Of a stretch of DNA of 64,000 bases, positions 1-15,110 are shown piece after piece (positions within the stretch are counted from its first letter, which is position 1; every line of letters begins with the position of its first letter). The stretch is taken from positions 622,001-686,000 of the forward strand of contig JAJQOW010000015.1 of assembly GCA_037975125.1 (NCBI GenBank), read 5' to 3'. Below the pieces are notes generated by a model that was not told the origin of the DNA, did no database searches, and saw nothing but the letters and a program-made list of their open reading frames with translations. A program made the position numbers and the translations under genes. Origin of the DNA: Latrodectus hesperus. Taxonomy: Eukaryota; Arthropoda; Arachnida; Araneae; Theridiidae.

Positions 1-2449
<2,449 letters not shown>

Positions 2450-3487
2450 TTGTATTATTGTTATAAAGTTGAAATTAAACAACATAATAAAAAATCACAT
2501 TCAAAAACTCTATTGAATCTAAAATTAAAATGCTAATATTTTAGGCATTGTTTTCACAAAATTCCAGTAAAAGAATTTATTAATGCTGATATTAATGTCC
2601 AATTAAAAAATGTTACTGAATCAAAAACTAATTAATTAGTATTTTTATGTATTGCTCTTGAGAAACTTAAATGATAGAAAATAATCAGACAAATCCCAAT
2701 CAATGTACAATATCCAATCAAAAATTTTTAAACTTTTATTAGCTGTACAAAGTTTGAGAAAAGAGAATGAAAAGGAAATAGCATTCAAAAGTTATTATAC
2801 TGAATCGAAATTTTATTATCTTATCTTTCCTTGTTTGATTGTTACAAAATGAAGAAGGTTATTAATTTAAGTGAAATTTGGAATGTCTTTATGTGTATGA
2901 AGTCCCTCTAAGTGAAAAGTATCATATATTTTGTACTCTTATGAATGTTACTGAATATCATTGTTAATGTTTCTAAAACTAAATAAACAGTTGCAAAATT
3001 TTAATATATGTATACGTAAAAATGTGTGTAATAATTATTCATGCTTTTATTTTATCAATTAATTCGCTATGGCATGTTATGGAATTCCTAACTATTTGTA
3101 TGAAAGCATATGTTTTAAATATTTTAGAAATTGATGTGCCTCAATGTTAATTTGAAAAAAATGAATATTTGAAGAATAAAGTTTTTAAATAATGAATGTG
3201 TAATAATTAAATCTTAACAATTATTCAGACATGTCATTAGTTTCGTTCCTAAGCAGTGAATATTTCATAATATTTTTCCTTTAATCTAACTTTTAGTATG
3301 AAAGAAAAATGTATGTATTATATGAACGACAAAAATTGTGTACAAATATTTTTTTAAAAAATATTTATATTTAAAAATATATTTTATGATTGAAATTTTC
3401 AAAATTCTGGCTCATGCATTTCTATTATCCATGATTACTAACATAAAATATTCAGGTTACTTTAAATAGGATATCCTGTCTGTGATA
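2450..3487. other. AT-rich non-coding stretch
   Basis: No gene, RNA or transposon signal was recognised between the TA array and the element that begins at 3490. Confidence 0.5.
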
Positions 3488-3489
3488 TA

Positions 3490-4249
3490 CAGGGTGATCC
3501 TTTTTAAAGTGATAATGTTTGGAGCACCCTGTTGCGCGATCTAACGGCCGAAATATCACCAAACTTGGTATTTTGACTAATCAAGACATGGAAAAAAATT
3601 CTATAAAAAAACAATTTAGTTTCAAAAGTCACCAATAGGGCATTTTGTGGCGCTGCAGTAGATTACAATAATAAACATTATCATAAAACACGGGTATCAA
3701 AGAAAAATGCAAATGTTGTACGATGACAGTGCCAGTAATCGAGGCTATAAAAGCAAGTAGTAGACAGCTCCGACAAATAATCTCAGCTGCAATAAACGAG
3801 CTCCAATGGCCATGCCTCTCACGTTACCGGAACGGGAGTCTATGTTGGTGGTGTATCACATTTGTCTATTCTAAAGGACAACATAACAAAGACAGTGCGG
3901 GATATTCCTCGTGATATGTTACGCACGGCTATGGAGAACGTTGTGCACAGAATGCAAGGTGCTCACATTGAATGTGGTCTAATTCCTCACCGGGGAAGTC
4001 AATGTAGTAAATAAACATTAATAATTCAACTGTACGATTGTATGTGTTAGTATTTCTCTTTACTCACATTTTATACATTGTAAAGTACCCCAAAGAGTCC
4101 TAGCGGTGATTTTTCGAACTAAATTTTTTTTCTCGGAATCCTTTCTCCCGTGTCTTGATCAGTCTAAATATCTAGTTTGGTGCCATTTCGGCTATTAGAT
4201 CACGCTACAGAGCGCTCCAAACACTGTCACTTTTAAAAAGATCATCCTG
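3490..4249 (+). mobile_element. Non-autonomous Tc1/IS630-type DNA transposon with long inverted repeats (copy 1)
   Basis: The element begins CAGGGTGATC and ends in the imperfect complement GATCATCCTG. It is flanked by TA on both sides (3488-3489 and 4250-4251), the target duplication expected of Tc1/mariner elements. The inverted repeats are long: roughly the first 115 bp, through the phrase AATCAAGACA, can be matched imperfectly to the complement of the last 115 bp. Inside, on the + strand, are short open pieces (3723-3914 and about 3915-4013) whose last part reads like a transposase C-terminus (MENVVHRMQGAHIECG) but carries no DDE catalytic motif. I read it as a deletion derivative of a larger element. 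A second copy lies at 23498-24145 with the core in opposite orientation. Confidence 0.85.
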
Positions 4250-4458
4250 TATTTCTTTTAAATTAGAATATCTAGATTAGTTTAAAAAACAAATCCTTTA
4301 CTACAGTATTGGGAAATTAAATGAAAACAACAATATCATTTTATGTCCATATTTAAGTTAAAGATAAAGTTTTATTGAAATTAGTTTCTGTTATGATTAC
4401 TGTGAAAATGTAAGGAATGAAAAATGAAAACGAAACTTCAACTTTGATTCTGAAGGGT
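4250..4458. other. Short AT-rich spacer between two mobile elements
   Basis: Nothing recognisable between the long-TIR element and the SINE that starts at 4468. Confidence 0.4.
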
Positions 4459-4467
4459 CAGACACTA

Positions 4468-4848
4468 TTGTCGTTGTTGTTACTAATGACACTTGGAAAA
4501 GCCAAGCTCGCTGTGCCTTGGCTATACGAATTTAAGTCAATTGGGAGCGTTTTTCGTTTAATCAGAGCACCATGAAAGAGAAAATACGACTTTTTCTCTT
4601 CAAATCCTCCGAGAGATGGCAGCACCAGAGGATCTACTCCCGCAATTTCGGCATTAATCTGAAGGTGGAGTAAATTTCTTCAAACCATTGCACTGAAGGT
4701 AACTGTGCTCTACAACCGACCACGGGACTTTCGATTCCACAGATTTAACAAGCACGTATATCGCCTGTACTCGGTGGATCTTTGGCGGCATTGGGAATCG
4801 AACCCCACCTTTCCGAATGGAAGGCCGATACCCTAACCACTCGGCTAC
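4468..4848 (-). mobile_element. tRNA-derived SINE with 9-bp target duplication
   Basis: Read on the minus strand, the element starts with a tRNA-like head. The A box is TAGCCGAGTGG and the B box GGTTCGATTCC (about 4848 down to 4785), resembling a Leu/Ser-type tRNA. It ends in a tail with AACAACAAC. The 9-bp sequence CAGACACTA occurs at 4459-4467 and 4849-4857, directly flanking the element, which is a target-site duplication from retrotransposition. The 3' half (about 4475-4610) is homologous to the SINEs at 18182-18571, 41808-42197 and 49182-49491. It is presumably transcribed by RNA polymerase III and mobilised by a LINE in trans (family knowledge). Confidence 0.88.
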
Positions 4849-4979
4849 CAGACACTAGTATAAGGAATATAATGGATACTGAAGTATCTTCGTAAAGAAA
4901 GCGAAATTTGCTTCCTTCCAGAAGTTTTATGATTTAATTTATTCGATGATGAAAAATAACTTGACATTTTTAAACAACT

Positions 4980-5060
4980 AAACTTCATTTCCTGGCTGTT
5001 TATGGACTTGATGAAGTATTGGAATTAGGCCATCTGGGATTAGTAACAACAACAACAAAC
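4980..5060 (+). mobile_element. Possible LINE/SINE 3'-end fragment with (AAC)n tail
   Basis: GATTAGTAACAACAACAAC at 5038-5056 matches the 3' tail phrase of the SINEs in this window (CATTAGTAACAACAACAAC). The roughly 60 bp before it differ in composition from their surroundings but are not recognisable. Treated as a retroposon tail of unknown source. Confidence 0.35.
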
Positions 5061-6438
5061 ACCTAATTGTTTAAAAATTGTTTATAAAGTGCATTCTGAT
5101 CTTATGGTTTTACAATAACATTAAATAAATTTTTTAAATGTAAACTATTAATTTTTAATTTTAAATTATCATATTCATCGAAAAAAAAATACTTGTCAAT
5201 TCAAAATTTATGCAGAATAAATATAAAAGTATTTAAAACAATGAATATTCAGTTATTATAAAATAGACATTAACTAATCAAATAAATTTAATTGATGTAA
5301 CTTTAATATGTTAAAATATTACAAGTAGTATTTACAAAATTATGTTTACATTTAAAAGATTCTTAAGAAACAAAATTCGTCATATTTTCTTAAAAAATGA
5401 AAGAAAAGTGGTAGCAGAAATTTTTCTATCATGTTAAAAATTCATTTGATTTAACTGACAATATGCAATTCTTACGGTACAATCTAATACGAAAATTTCC
5501 AAAATCCTTTATTATGATCAGATTTGAATCATTTTTCATGACAAATTGTCATGTAGAATTTAAAAATGTTTCAAATTAACAGCTCAGAAATATTTTCTTA
5601 AAGAAGTTAATTTTTTTCATTTTCGTTAAAAGCGAATTAAAAGTCACTGGTAATAATTATATAAAAATTATTTTAAAAATATATTAAAATAATTTTTCTG
5701 GCTTGCAACATATAGAGGACTTTTCGTCACTAATCATTTAATAGTGTATAACATTTTTATCACTCTATTTATGTTTATTATATATTACATAGTGTTTTAT
5801 CACACTATGTGATATATAATCAACATGCTTAAAAATATAAATTCAAATTAAATATATCCCTAAATATTGTAGTTGAAATTTCATGTTATCAAGCTGAACT
5901 CTTCAGTAAAAGTAGTTTAAAGTTATGAGAGGAATGCTTTACTAAAGAAAATAACTGACGACATTTAAAAGAGATTAATATCTTGGGCCACAAAAAACTT
6001 ATTTAATGGAAAATTATATAACTCAGATTTATATTATCATAAATGCTTTTATTATCATAGATCATGGCCTTGTTTTATTATCTTTTATATTATGGCTTTA
6101 TATTATCATATATCAAGGATTCGTTTGCATCCCAGAAAATGAAATGCGTTATAGGAGTGCCACGTTAAAGATTTGATTAAAGTACTTAAAAAAACATTGT
6201 AACGAATTAATATCAAGATATTTTTCACTTCGTTGATAAAATCTAACCATATTATTCTTTGTTTATTTTTACGCAATTGTTATGTAATACAAAATTCATG
6301 AATGATAAAAATTTATATATGTATTTCTGAGAATCTTGCAACTTTTTTTATGCAATATCTATTTATAACAATAGAAAAATACTTATAAAAATTTATGTAA
6401 CTGTTGTCATTGAATTAAGAACATCTTTACCTTAAGAG
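5061..6438. other. AT-rich non-coding stretch with a small hairpin
   Basis: No gene seen. An inverted repeat with 14-nt arms (5781-5794 and 5803-5816, one mismatch) surrounds an 8-nt loop. It has no flanking duplication and could be chance in AT-rich DNA. Confidence 0.45.
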
Positions 6439-6440
6439 TA

Positions 6441-7193
6441 CAGGTAACCCTCCTATAACACGGTAGTTAGGTTCCTAGAAAATGCCGAGTTGTGTGAAAT
6501 CGTGTTGTATGAGACCCAGAACTAGTATAAAAAGGGGGGTTACGTTCCAAAAACTTATTTAAAACAAATATTTTTTAATTCGACATAAACAACTTAATTT
6601 TTATTAAATAATAAATGTATATCCAACACAAAGTAAGAAAAAATATTTTAATCTAACGCAACCCTAATTTAATGAATTTATTCGTCGTCACTGCTCAGTA
6701 CAATCAACTGAGAACGTTTTTTGGGTGGAACGATATCACCTTCACTTTCAGAACTTTTTTCTTTATTTAAAGTTTTTGTATGTTTTCCCCTCTTAAAAAA
6801 ATCTGTAATCGAACTTTGCTGACTAGTTCTTACGAGGTCATTGTAAATTTCGCGGTATGGAGTTAAACAGTTTTGCAGCTCCCTTTTGAATTTTCGACTT
6901 CTTTCCGTGGAAGGGTCTGTTTTCAAGAAAAATGACTCGAGATTTTCCGCTAAGCATAGGCCTTCTTGTAATTCTTTTAATGTTAAATTCTTAACTGCAC
7001 AATCTTCATCAGAGCTAGCGTCCTCAAAATCTATTTGATTTGCATCCAGGGATGCCACCGACCGATAAGAAGCTCTAACATTGGAACAAAACCGTGTTAT
7101 AGGATGACGTGTTGTAGGAATTTTCCCGCAATTTACGAATCGTGTTATAGCGAAACCATGTTATAAGATACCGTGTTATAGGAGGGTTACCTG
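6441..7193 (-). mobile_element. Tigger/pogo-type DNA transposon, deletion derivative
   Basis: Perfect 25-bp terminal inverted repeats begin CAGGTAACCCTCCTATAACA and are bounded by TA on both sides (6439-6440 and 7194-7195). The subterminal sequence, with several variants of the phrase cgtgttata, is typical of Tigger-like elements. Only the C-terminal tail of a transposase remains on the minus strand (6678-7058); the HTH and DDE regions are missing. It cannot move on its own, but the intact ends mean it could be a substrate for an autonomous relative. Confidence 0.87.
6678..7058 (-). pseudogene. C-terminal fragment of a Tigger/pogo-like transposase (126-aa open frame)
   Basis: An open frame of 126 codons lies inside the transposon ends. 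The protein is acidic at both ends (FEDASSDED near residues 11-19, SSDDE at the C-terminus). It carries QQSSITDFF near residues 79-87 and a basic PPKKR motif near 111-115, probably a nuclear signal. SITDFF followed by a basic stretch is a recurrent C-terminal feature of jerky/Tigger-type transposases (recollection). No DDE or CENP-B-type DNA-binding domain is present, so it is not a complete transposase. The frame is intact over its whole length, so the insertion may be fairly young. An N-terminal Met is available, but translation from it is unproven. Confidence 0.6.
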
Positions 7194-7195
7194 TA

Positions 7196-10100
7196 TATAT
7201 AATAGGTACAGACACAGTTTTTGTTAACTAATTTAATGGAAAAAAACATTAATCAAAACAACTGAGTTCATTTTCTAAATACTTCAAATTAATCAATATT
7301 TGCAGATGAGATGCAAGTTTCTTTATTTTGTGATCTAATTATGCTACTGTTAAGATTAACCAGTTAAAAATTTTTTTGATGAGTCAGTTATTCGTCTCAA
7401 ATTTTTTCATAGATTAATTATTGCAAAAATATTCAGCATGTATTATTCTATAAGGAAATGTGCATTTTGTGAAATAAGTTTAAATATTGCTACATTTAGT
7501 ATGAGATTTATTAATAGTAAGAAGCTAATAGTACTTATTATTTTTTATTATAAATTATTATTAGTTTCTTACTAATAGTACTTATTAATAAAAATATTGA
7601 CAAGTACTATTAGTAATTATCAATATTTTTAAACAACATTGATTTATTTTTCTTTCATAAAAAGTAAAAAAATTTTAACATATAAAATTTAAACGAGAAT
7701 ACGTTGATTAATAATATTTTATGAGTATTGTAAGAAAAAATTTTGTATATTGGAATTTTTTGTAAATCACTCTACTAAAATTAATTCATGTTTTAACTTT
7801 CAGAATAAATGTAATATTCTATTTACACAGTCCATTGATTTAAAAGGAATATTTTTCATTTAAGAACACTCTGAAATTCTTTACTTAAAAGAAAACGAAA
7901 AAAAATGAATGAAATATAAACAAAATATTCGAAAGAGTTTAAACCCATCAAATTATCATGTGGGTAGCACGCGATAATTTCTCCAGCTACTAAATTGCAT
8001 CATTAATTCAAATTGAGATTCTTTTTTAGTGCAGTTGTCTTAGTAACTCGAGTATCGTAAACTTTGTCTCAACAGAACTACGAATGCTGTTTTGAAATGT
8101 AGAAAAAGGGGTGGAAATATAAAAACATTTTATACCTAATCAATGAGCGAGCGAGCTCAGAAAAATTACCACTGTTGTTAGTAACAAAGAAGACATTCAC
8201 AGACAATGATCACGGAAAATTCTGAAATGGAAAATTTTTCTCTCTCACCGGTTCGAAATATCTCCTTTGAAACCAATAATCTAAAATCGGACTGCATTAC
8301 TTCTGCAAACTAAAACATCAATATGAATTTGAGAATATTTAACTGAATAAAATAATTGTGTAGATAAAAATCATAGTTTATTTAATTACTTAAAAGTTAT
8401 ATTTCCCCTGGAAAAGTAAGTAGAAAATAAAATATATATTTATTTGATTATGCAGAGATAAAACAATTTGCTAATATATAAATTGTCATATTATTTTATA
8501 CATACATGATAATTTTTTAAATTGTTGAATGTATCAAATCAAATTCAATTGTGTTAATTAAATTTTATATAATATTTTTGTTCACTTGCTTAAACATTTA
8601 ATATTTTAAATTACTTCATTACAACATTAAGTAAATTGTAAATAACAGTAATTATTATGGAAGTATTTAAATTAATTAATCTAATGAATTATCTTAAATA
8701 TAAGTTTATAGTATTTAAATTATAAGAATTAATCCGACTGGGCTTGAGAAGCATGTAAAAATCGATAAAATTTTCTGTTTTTGATAAACAAGAGTATCAT
8801 TTAATTTTGGTATGTATGAATTATGAACTGCGCGAATGAATTATGTTTAAAAATATTTAATATTATTTATTTATTATTTATCTATCATTTAAAATATACA
8901 TAAATGCTTTAACTAAAGGGAAGAAACTTATTCCACTTTAATTGTTTTAAGTTGTTTAATCAGTATGTTAAATAATTCTTTAATCAATAATTTAAAAAAT
9001 TGAAGCGACGTGGTTTTATCGTTTCAAACTTGATAAACATTCGAGATTTAAAACTTGAATCTCAATGGTTTTAATTTTAATTTAAAATTTTTTGATCCTG
9101 AAATAAATCTGTTCAATATTTTAAATCAAAAAAAGAATAGTTGACTTTCTATAAAAGTGTTCATTACAAATGGTGTTATTTGAATTTAAAAACGATACAT
9201 TAATGATAAAAAAGATCATTTATTTACACAGACCAAATATATAACAGTAGATGAAATTTAACAGTTATATCACATGTATTTATTCTTATTATTCCTTAAA
9301 TTATTCAGGATATTCAGAAGATTAAAAGATTCAGAAAATCATTTAAAATTTGCATTTAGAAAATGAAAATAAATAATTTTACGAAATAAGAAATTTTATT
9401 TTCAAATGAAGCTATTTTTTTCTTATAATTTTTCGTTAATATTTAATGTTAACACACACAATAACTAATCACTGAAATATAGCTATGTTTAAAATAGGCG
9501 ATTAATAATATGAAATACAAACATTCGATTAACAGAAACAAGCGTTAACGTGATTAATTTAAACTTGCAAGCTTCTTAATACCACCGAAATTCTTATGGA
9601 ATAAACTTTTTTTAGAAAAATATTTCACACTTTATAAAAAAATTTATAATTTTTTTTTAAATCTTAAAAATGTGACTAATTTTTAAGATTAAAAAATTTA
9701 AAATGCTCATACTGAAAGTGCTTACTTAATGCTCATTGATTTGTTAGTTTATATCATTTTATAAAAATTAATATTTTACAAAAAGAAACTCAAAGAGTTT
9801 TTAAGATAAAATATTTAAGACATGAATCCGTCATAATTACTCAAATATTATAATTTTCATTTTCTAGCAAATGAAAAGTCGTAATTTATAAGCTTATACT
9901 AAAGACTGTATTTGGATTTCTCTTGGCATATTAATATTTTTGTTCGAATATTTTGTATGTGCTTGAATTACAAAATATTTGAATTTGTGCGAAAATTATT
10001 TCTTAAAAGTTGATAGTTGGAGGCTGTTTTCTGTTTATATTAAAATGTTCCTTATAAGTATGGACATACAATTTAATTGAATTATATGTTGATGCTTAGG

Positions 10101-13100
10101 ATGAATAATTTAATACTAAACAGCTTTTCATGGCCTACTCTTAAGAAACAATTTTCAAACAAACACAAATATGCAGTTATGAAAGCTTATTTACTTTATA
10201 TATTTATCCATTATATGTAATGAAAATACATTGAGTGACCCAACTATTTATAATTTGAAATAAAGATTATTATTTTAATTGATATTCATAAATGTTATAT
10301 TGATTTTCTATTCATATAGACTTTCTGTTCAGCAAGGAAAATTTGTAATTTCTTAATAGACGGTTGTGTCCAAATAAATACTTAATATTTGATTTTAAAA
10401 TGTTAATTACCTGAATTAATCTGTGTTTTCATTAAAAAAAATTAGTATACTTTTTTCTCAATAATATTTAAATACAGACTGACTGGAAAAATTTTTTGAT
10501 TGTTAATTTGTGATACTTATGATAATTTTATTCATCCAAAATCAATAAAATAATAGTGCATAGTTTTTTTTTAACAAATAATTATTTCCTTAAATAATTA
10601 TAATAAATTTTATTTAAAGATAAATAGCAAGTGATCACATCAAACACTATATTAGTTTCAGTTTTAAAATCAACTTTATGTAAGATGGAAACAATATCAA
10701 GCATCATTTTGCTGTAAGCAATAATTTATTAAAATAGAAAGTTTTCTCATTTAATAAAAATCAAAGTGATATGATCGAAATATTAAAATAATGAATTATT
10801 TTAGAAATTAACTAATTAGTTAAGAGTGTATAAGAAATTAATCTATAACAATTAATTTTTTATTACTCATTATTAACACAAATTGCTTTAAAAAATTTGG
10901 TATTTTATTAAAACAAGGAAAATTTTATTAATCAATGAACATTATTTTTTACACATTTTATATCATGTTTTAATTTCACTTTTGGTGACACTTTTGAAAG
11001 ACGAAAAATTAAAATAAAAGATTTTGCAATTATTACGGGGAATATTAAATATTTTCTGTTAAAGTACTACAATGTATTTTTTGGGGAAAACAGATTTTTA
11101 TTAATCTGGAAATAGATAAATTAAAAGAAAAACATCAAAATAAAATAGTCTTAAATATTACTATTTTGTTTTAAAACTTTTGCGTGTAATAATTAGGGTG
11201 GTAGTTGGTGATTTAGTATTGTATTAAAAATATTGAAGTATTTATTAAAAATTTTAAAATTGTTATTTTTTCGACAATTGGCTTTGAATATTTTCAAATT
11301 ATGTATTTTGAAATTATCTTCTAAATAGAATGGCTTAACATACTTTGCAACAAAAGACAAATAAAATGTTACTGTTTAATGTTGCTATGGTAACAAATGA
11401 GTTAGCCCTTTCTCGCTTTAATTCAATAAAGATAAAGAAAATCTGCTTTAAGGAGATATAATTCAATCAATATGCATTCGATTTTTTCATTAAAAGCAAA
11501 AAATTTATAACTATTTTATTTTTGACAAAGTAATAAATTTGTAAATACATTTAATAAACTTGAAATGCAAAATCTTATAAGGGATGTTATTGATATTTGA
11601 AATGGATAATGTTACATTCAATATTACTTTATGATATTTAACATTCTTAATCAAAGAAAATCAAATGAAATATATAATGCTTTAATAAATATGATTTTCA
11701 TAGTAAATAATACAGTTGAATGTTTGTTATTTTATTGCTTAAGATGTATTAAAAATAGCAAAATAGCTTATTAATTATTTACAGATAAACATAAATGTTT
11801 TACTTGACATTGATAGAAATAATTTTACTAAAAGATTTTACACAAAAATTACAAATGATTAAAGACAAATTATAAAATTTTAAATCCAAATCAGATTAAT
11901 TATTGAAACGTATTAAGAGATTACAGAAATTTTTGAATGAAAAAAGTTACACGTTATGTAAATTATACTTTATAACAAGAAACTACTACGCATTTAAGAA
12001 AATTATGAATGACACTTTTTAAAATAGAAAAGTCATATTAAATTAAATTGTGGATACTTTTTAATTGTATTCCTACATAAATTTTTTTTTAATTTTTGCA
12101 ATTATCTATATGATAATTATTTACAAGAAAAAGTAAATGTGTTTGAGAGTTATTTTTGTCTTTTCGCCTCAAAAATGAAGAACTTATTCTTGTGAAAATT
12201 ACCATTTGTTTTCGAAACGATATAAACGAGATAGAAAAAAAAAGAAAATTGATTCATAAATTTTTGTAATAAATATCTGAACATAAGTTGTCATAAAAAA
12301 TATTTGAGAACACAAAATCAAAAGTATTAAAAAATCTTCAGGTTATGACATATTTTACTATTATATTTAATATTTATTATTTTTTTACCTTCACCAATTT
12401 TAATTAAAATTATATGAATTTAATCTTTTGTCATTTGAAAGTAATAATAGACATATTTACAAGCTTAATAGTCAGTGTGGATGACAACTTGTTTGCACAT
12501 TCCTGAGATGAAATCGACAACCCTCTAGAAATTGAAGATTCAGTGGAATATGGAAGATCATTAACATAAGTCATTTAACTTTTTGAGTTCAAGTGAATGT
12601 TGTTAATATAAATTATTGTTTATAAATCGATTACATTATAATATTAACATTACATAATAATAATTACATAGTAAATAGATAACAATTGTTAGTATAAATA
12701 GTTACGCATGTTATCAAATTAAATTGTGTACATTATTGTCATCAAAACTTATGAAGATATAACACCTTTATTATTTTATGATTTATCTAATCTAAAGATA
12801 CATCAGACTTACAAACATTTTTGATGATCTGTAAGTCTCAAATTGTGATTTTTTTGTACAATGTCATCATTTATTGTGAAGTTTTTTGAATAAGAGAATG
12901 ATTGCTATACAGTACATCCTTTTATAATCCTTTATTCGATTTTTAACTTCTGAATTTCCAATCTTATTTCATTTTCTGTTATCGTAGCTTTTATATCGAG
13001 TAATGAAATTTTCGTTTGCTCTGTGTATTAAGAATGTTATTCTTTAACCATAAGCCCTATTCTGACTTATTTGAATTAATAATAAACATCTTTTTAAATA

Positions 13101-13604
13101 TTCATCTTATAAGTACTGCATACTCTTATAAATAAACAAAATATTTGTTTTAAGAAGACATATTTCTTATTTTAAATTTGACTTTCGGTATTTTACAAAT
13201 TTTTTGGATGCGACATTTTCTAGTGATTGATGAAAATGAAAATGGTGAAGTGATGTTTTTCCTAATCATTATTTTACTTCAATATTTTAATTTGCATATT
13301 TACATATTTAATAAAGTAAGAAAATTTTCCATATAATTTTTATGAAATGCAAACTATAAGACAATTCTTTCCCTAATGTGTATAAGAAAAATATTTAACC
13401 AAAAGGGAAAGATGATTTTACCTATTATAATCAACTGATATTTATCATTTAAATTTATGATGTTTTGAAATTAATAAAATATAATATCTTAGGTTATGTT
13501 TGTTCCGGGATATATTTCATTAATATTACAACTTTTTTTCGAGATTTGTTACTAAGAAAGCCTCTTTAAAGCGGAAAAAAACAAATACTTGAATATAGGA
13601 AACC
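7196..13604. other. 6.4 kb of AT-rich intergenic DNA without recognised genes
   Basis: I found no coding region, RNA gene or transposon with identifiable ends. The only structure noticed is a pair of overlapping inverted repeats at 7571-7630. The rest is A/T-rich with many short homopolymers and no long open frames. Confidence 0.5.
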
Positions 13605-13615
13605 TTCCTTTAGGG

Positions 13616-14537
13616 CCTTCTTCTTCTTCTTTGAGTTGGGTTAATATGTCATTGGGCACCTCTGCTTTTATCAGCATTTTGTACTGTTAACTCCAAACCC
13701 AATGTTTCCTAGTTCCAGTTGCTCGGGTCACCCACTTTATTAATAAAGTCCGATATAACTTTTTAATGGAGTTTAGGTGTAACTCTCTAGAATGGATGAT
13801 GCCTAAAGAAGTTAATCTAGGGAGGGGGCAAGAGCCTCGCATTCGTAAATGATATGCTTGGCCGTTTCCTCTTGCGTATGACATTTCCTGCAGATAGGGT
13901 CTTGCTGAAACAGTCCCATTGTATGGTGGTGATTTCTGAAATAATAGTGCCCAGTTATAAAGCCTACGATTAAACGTATCTTCTGCCTAGAGCATCTTAG
14001 ATTTTCAGAGGCAATCCTCGTTGATGATCCACAGATGATTCTGGTCAGAGAGTCAGTCATGCTAGTGATAACTTCTTGACTTTCACCAGAAGAATATGGT
14101 TTGGAGGTCGCTTCTACCTCCTGTGAAGGATTCATTGCTGGCCCTTCACTAGAATGCCTCTGAGTTCCCTTGTCTTTTTCAGCAAGGTCTACTTCAAAGG
14201 CTTCACCTGCAAATGCAGAAAGGTATGTTATTTCTGGTGCCTTTTCAGCCACAAGATAACGATGAATAAGCTCAGGTAATATAACAGTCCACCCAGCATT
14301 GCCTGAGTTACTGGGCAAGGCAATAAAGCTCTAGAAGTTCGCCAGGCAACTAGAGGCTCCGTTAAGACACCATTACCACGGTGCCCAATAGTCCTAGGCA
14401 CGGGTCGCATAACAACAGGGTTTACGGGAGCTGGTTCGCGGCCTCTGATTCTATATTCAGGGCTATCCTGACATTCCTACAGGACGTTCGGCGATCCACC
14501 ACTTGCCGACGCGCCTGGTGGCTGCTCAAGCCCCAGG
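13616..14537 (-). mobile_element. Internally deleted LINE: 5' leader and ORF1 start fused to the ORF2 3' end (copy 1)
   Basis: The element lies on the minus strand with an (AAG)n tail at 13616-13640. It is flanked by an 11-bp target duplication, TTCCTTTAGGG, at 13605-13615 and 14538-14548. From its 5' end (14537) it has a GC-richer leader (CCTGGGGCTTGAGCAGCCAC) and an open frame from 14318. The first part of that frame is a hydrophilic ORF1-like segment; it then runs directly into the C-terminus of an ORF2 with the zinc-knuckle-like pattern C-x2-C-x7-H-x4-C (CRKCHTQEETAKHIIYEC). Endonuclease, reverse transcriptase and most of RNase H are missing. A second copy (60510-61333) shares leader and fusion; a copy at 40860-41377 carries only the ORF2 end. 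The intact target duplication shows that the deleted form itself retrotransposed. Confidence 0.85.
13812..14318 (-). pseudogene. Fused ORF1-start/ORF2-end open frame of the deleted LINE (168 aa)
   Basis: The frame begins MPSNSGNAGWTV. Residues 1 to about 93 match the frame in the 60.7-61.1 kb copy. From ICGSS (about residue 94) it matches the ORF2 end at 41.0-41.3 kb. The C-terminal part holds the Cys/His motif following RNase H in many jockey/R1/I-type LINE proteins. After EALAPSLD the frame ends, whereas the copy at 41 kb continues with PRLTSLGIIH, so a small frameshift has occurred here. No catalytic residue of endonuclease or reverse transcriptase is present. It is not expected to be a host gene. 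Confidence 0.7.
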
Positions 14538-14548
14538 TTCCTTTAGGG

Positions 14549-15102
14549 TGCCGGCACAAATATAGACACAGTTTCGATTTCTATCTTGTTGATTTGATGC
14601 CCCATTAACATAATGCAGTAACATTTCATGTTATCTTAAAATAACGGGCGAAGAAAAACTCATTATGCTGACAATAAAAATTGTCTTGAACTTGCTATAA
14701 AAGTAAACAATCGTGACATACATTAATCATTCCTCCTCGACAAAATGAACAGAATAGCATCGCAGAAGACAACAATTAAGTTTTTCAGTTCTGGAATCGT
14801 TGAAATGCTTTTTCACAAGTTAATAACAGCGACAAAAGTGCGTCGTTGTTGCTCATTTCAAATCAGCATTCAAATTTCAGAGCCTGTACTTTTCATTTTA
14901 ATTTTTAACAGAAAAAGTTTCTTTCCAAATACCGTTGTTTCCGTCTCTGAATTCGTGATATTTTAAACTTAGTGTTAGTCTTTATCCCACTCCAAGCGAT
15001 AAGAACTAAAAACATTCTTGCCATATAGCAAAAAATTTTTGTTCACTTTAAATTTTTTAAGCAATATTTTAGTTATTAAAAAATTGTTCACAATTATAAA
15101 GT
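14549..15102. other. Non-coding spacer between LINE derivative and SINE
   Basis: Contains small open frames on both strands (for example 14745-14966) with no recognisable domain. No repeat boundary was found. Confidence 0.4.
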
Positions 15103-15110
15103 GTATCACA

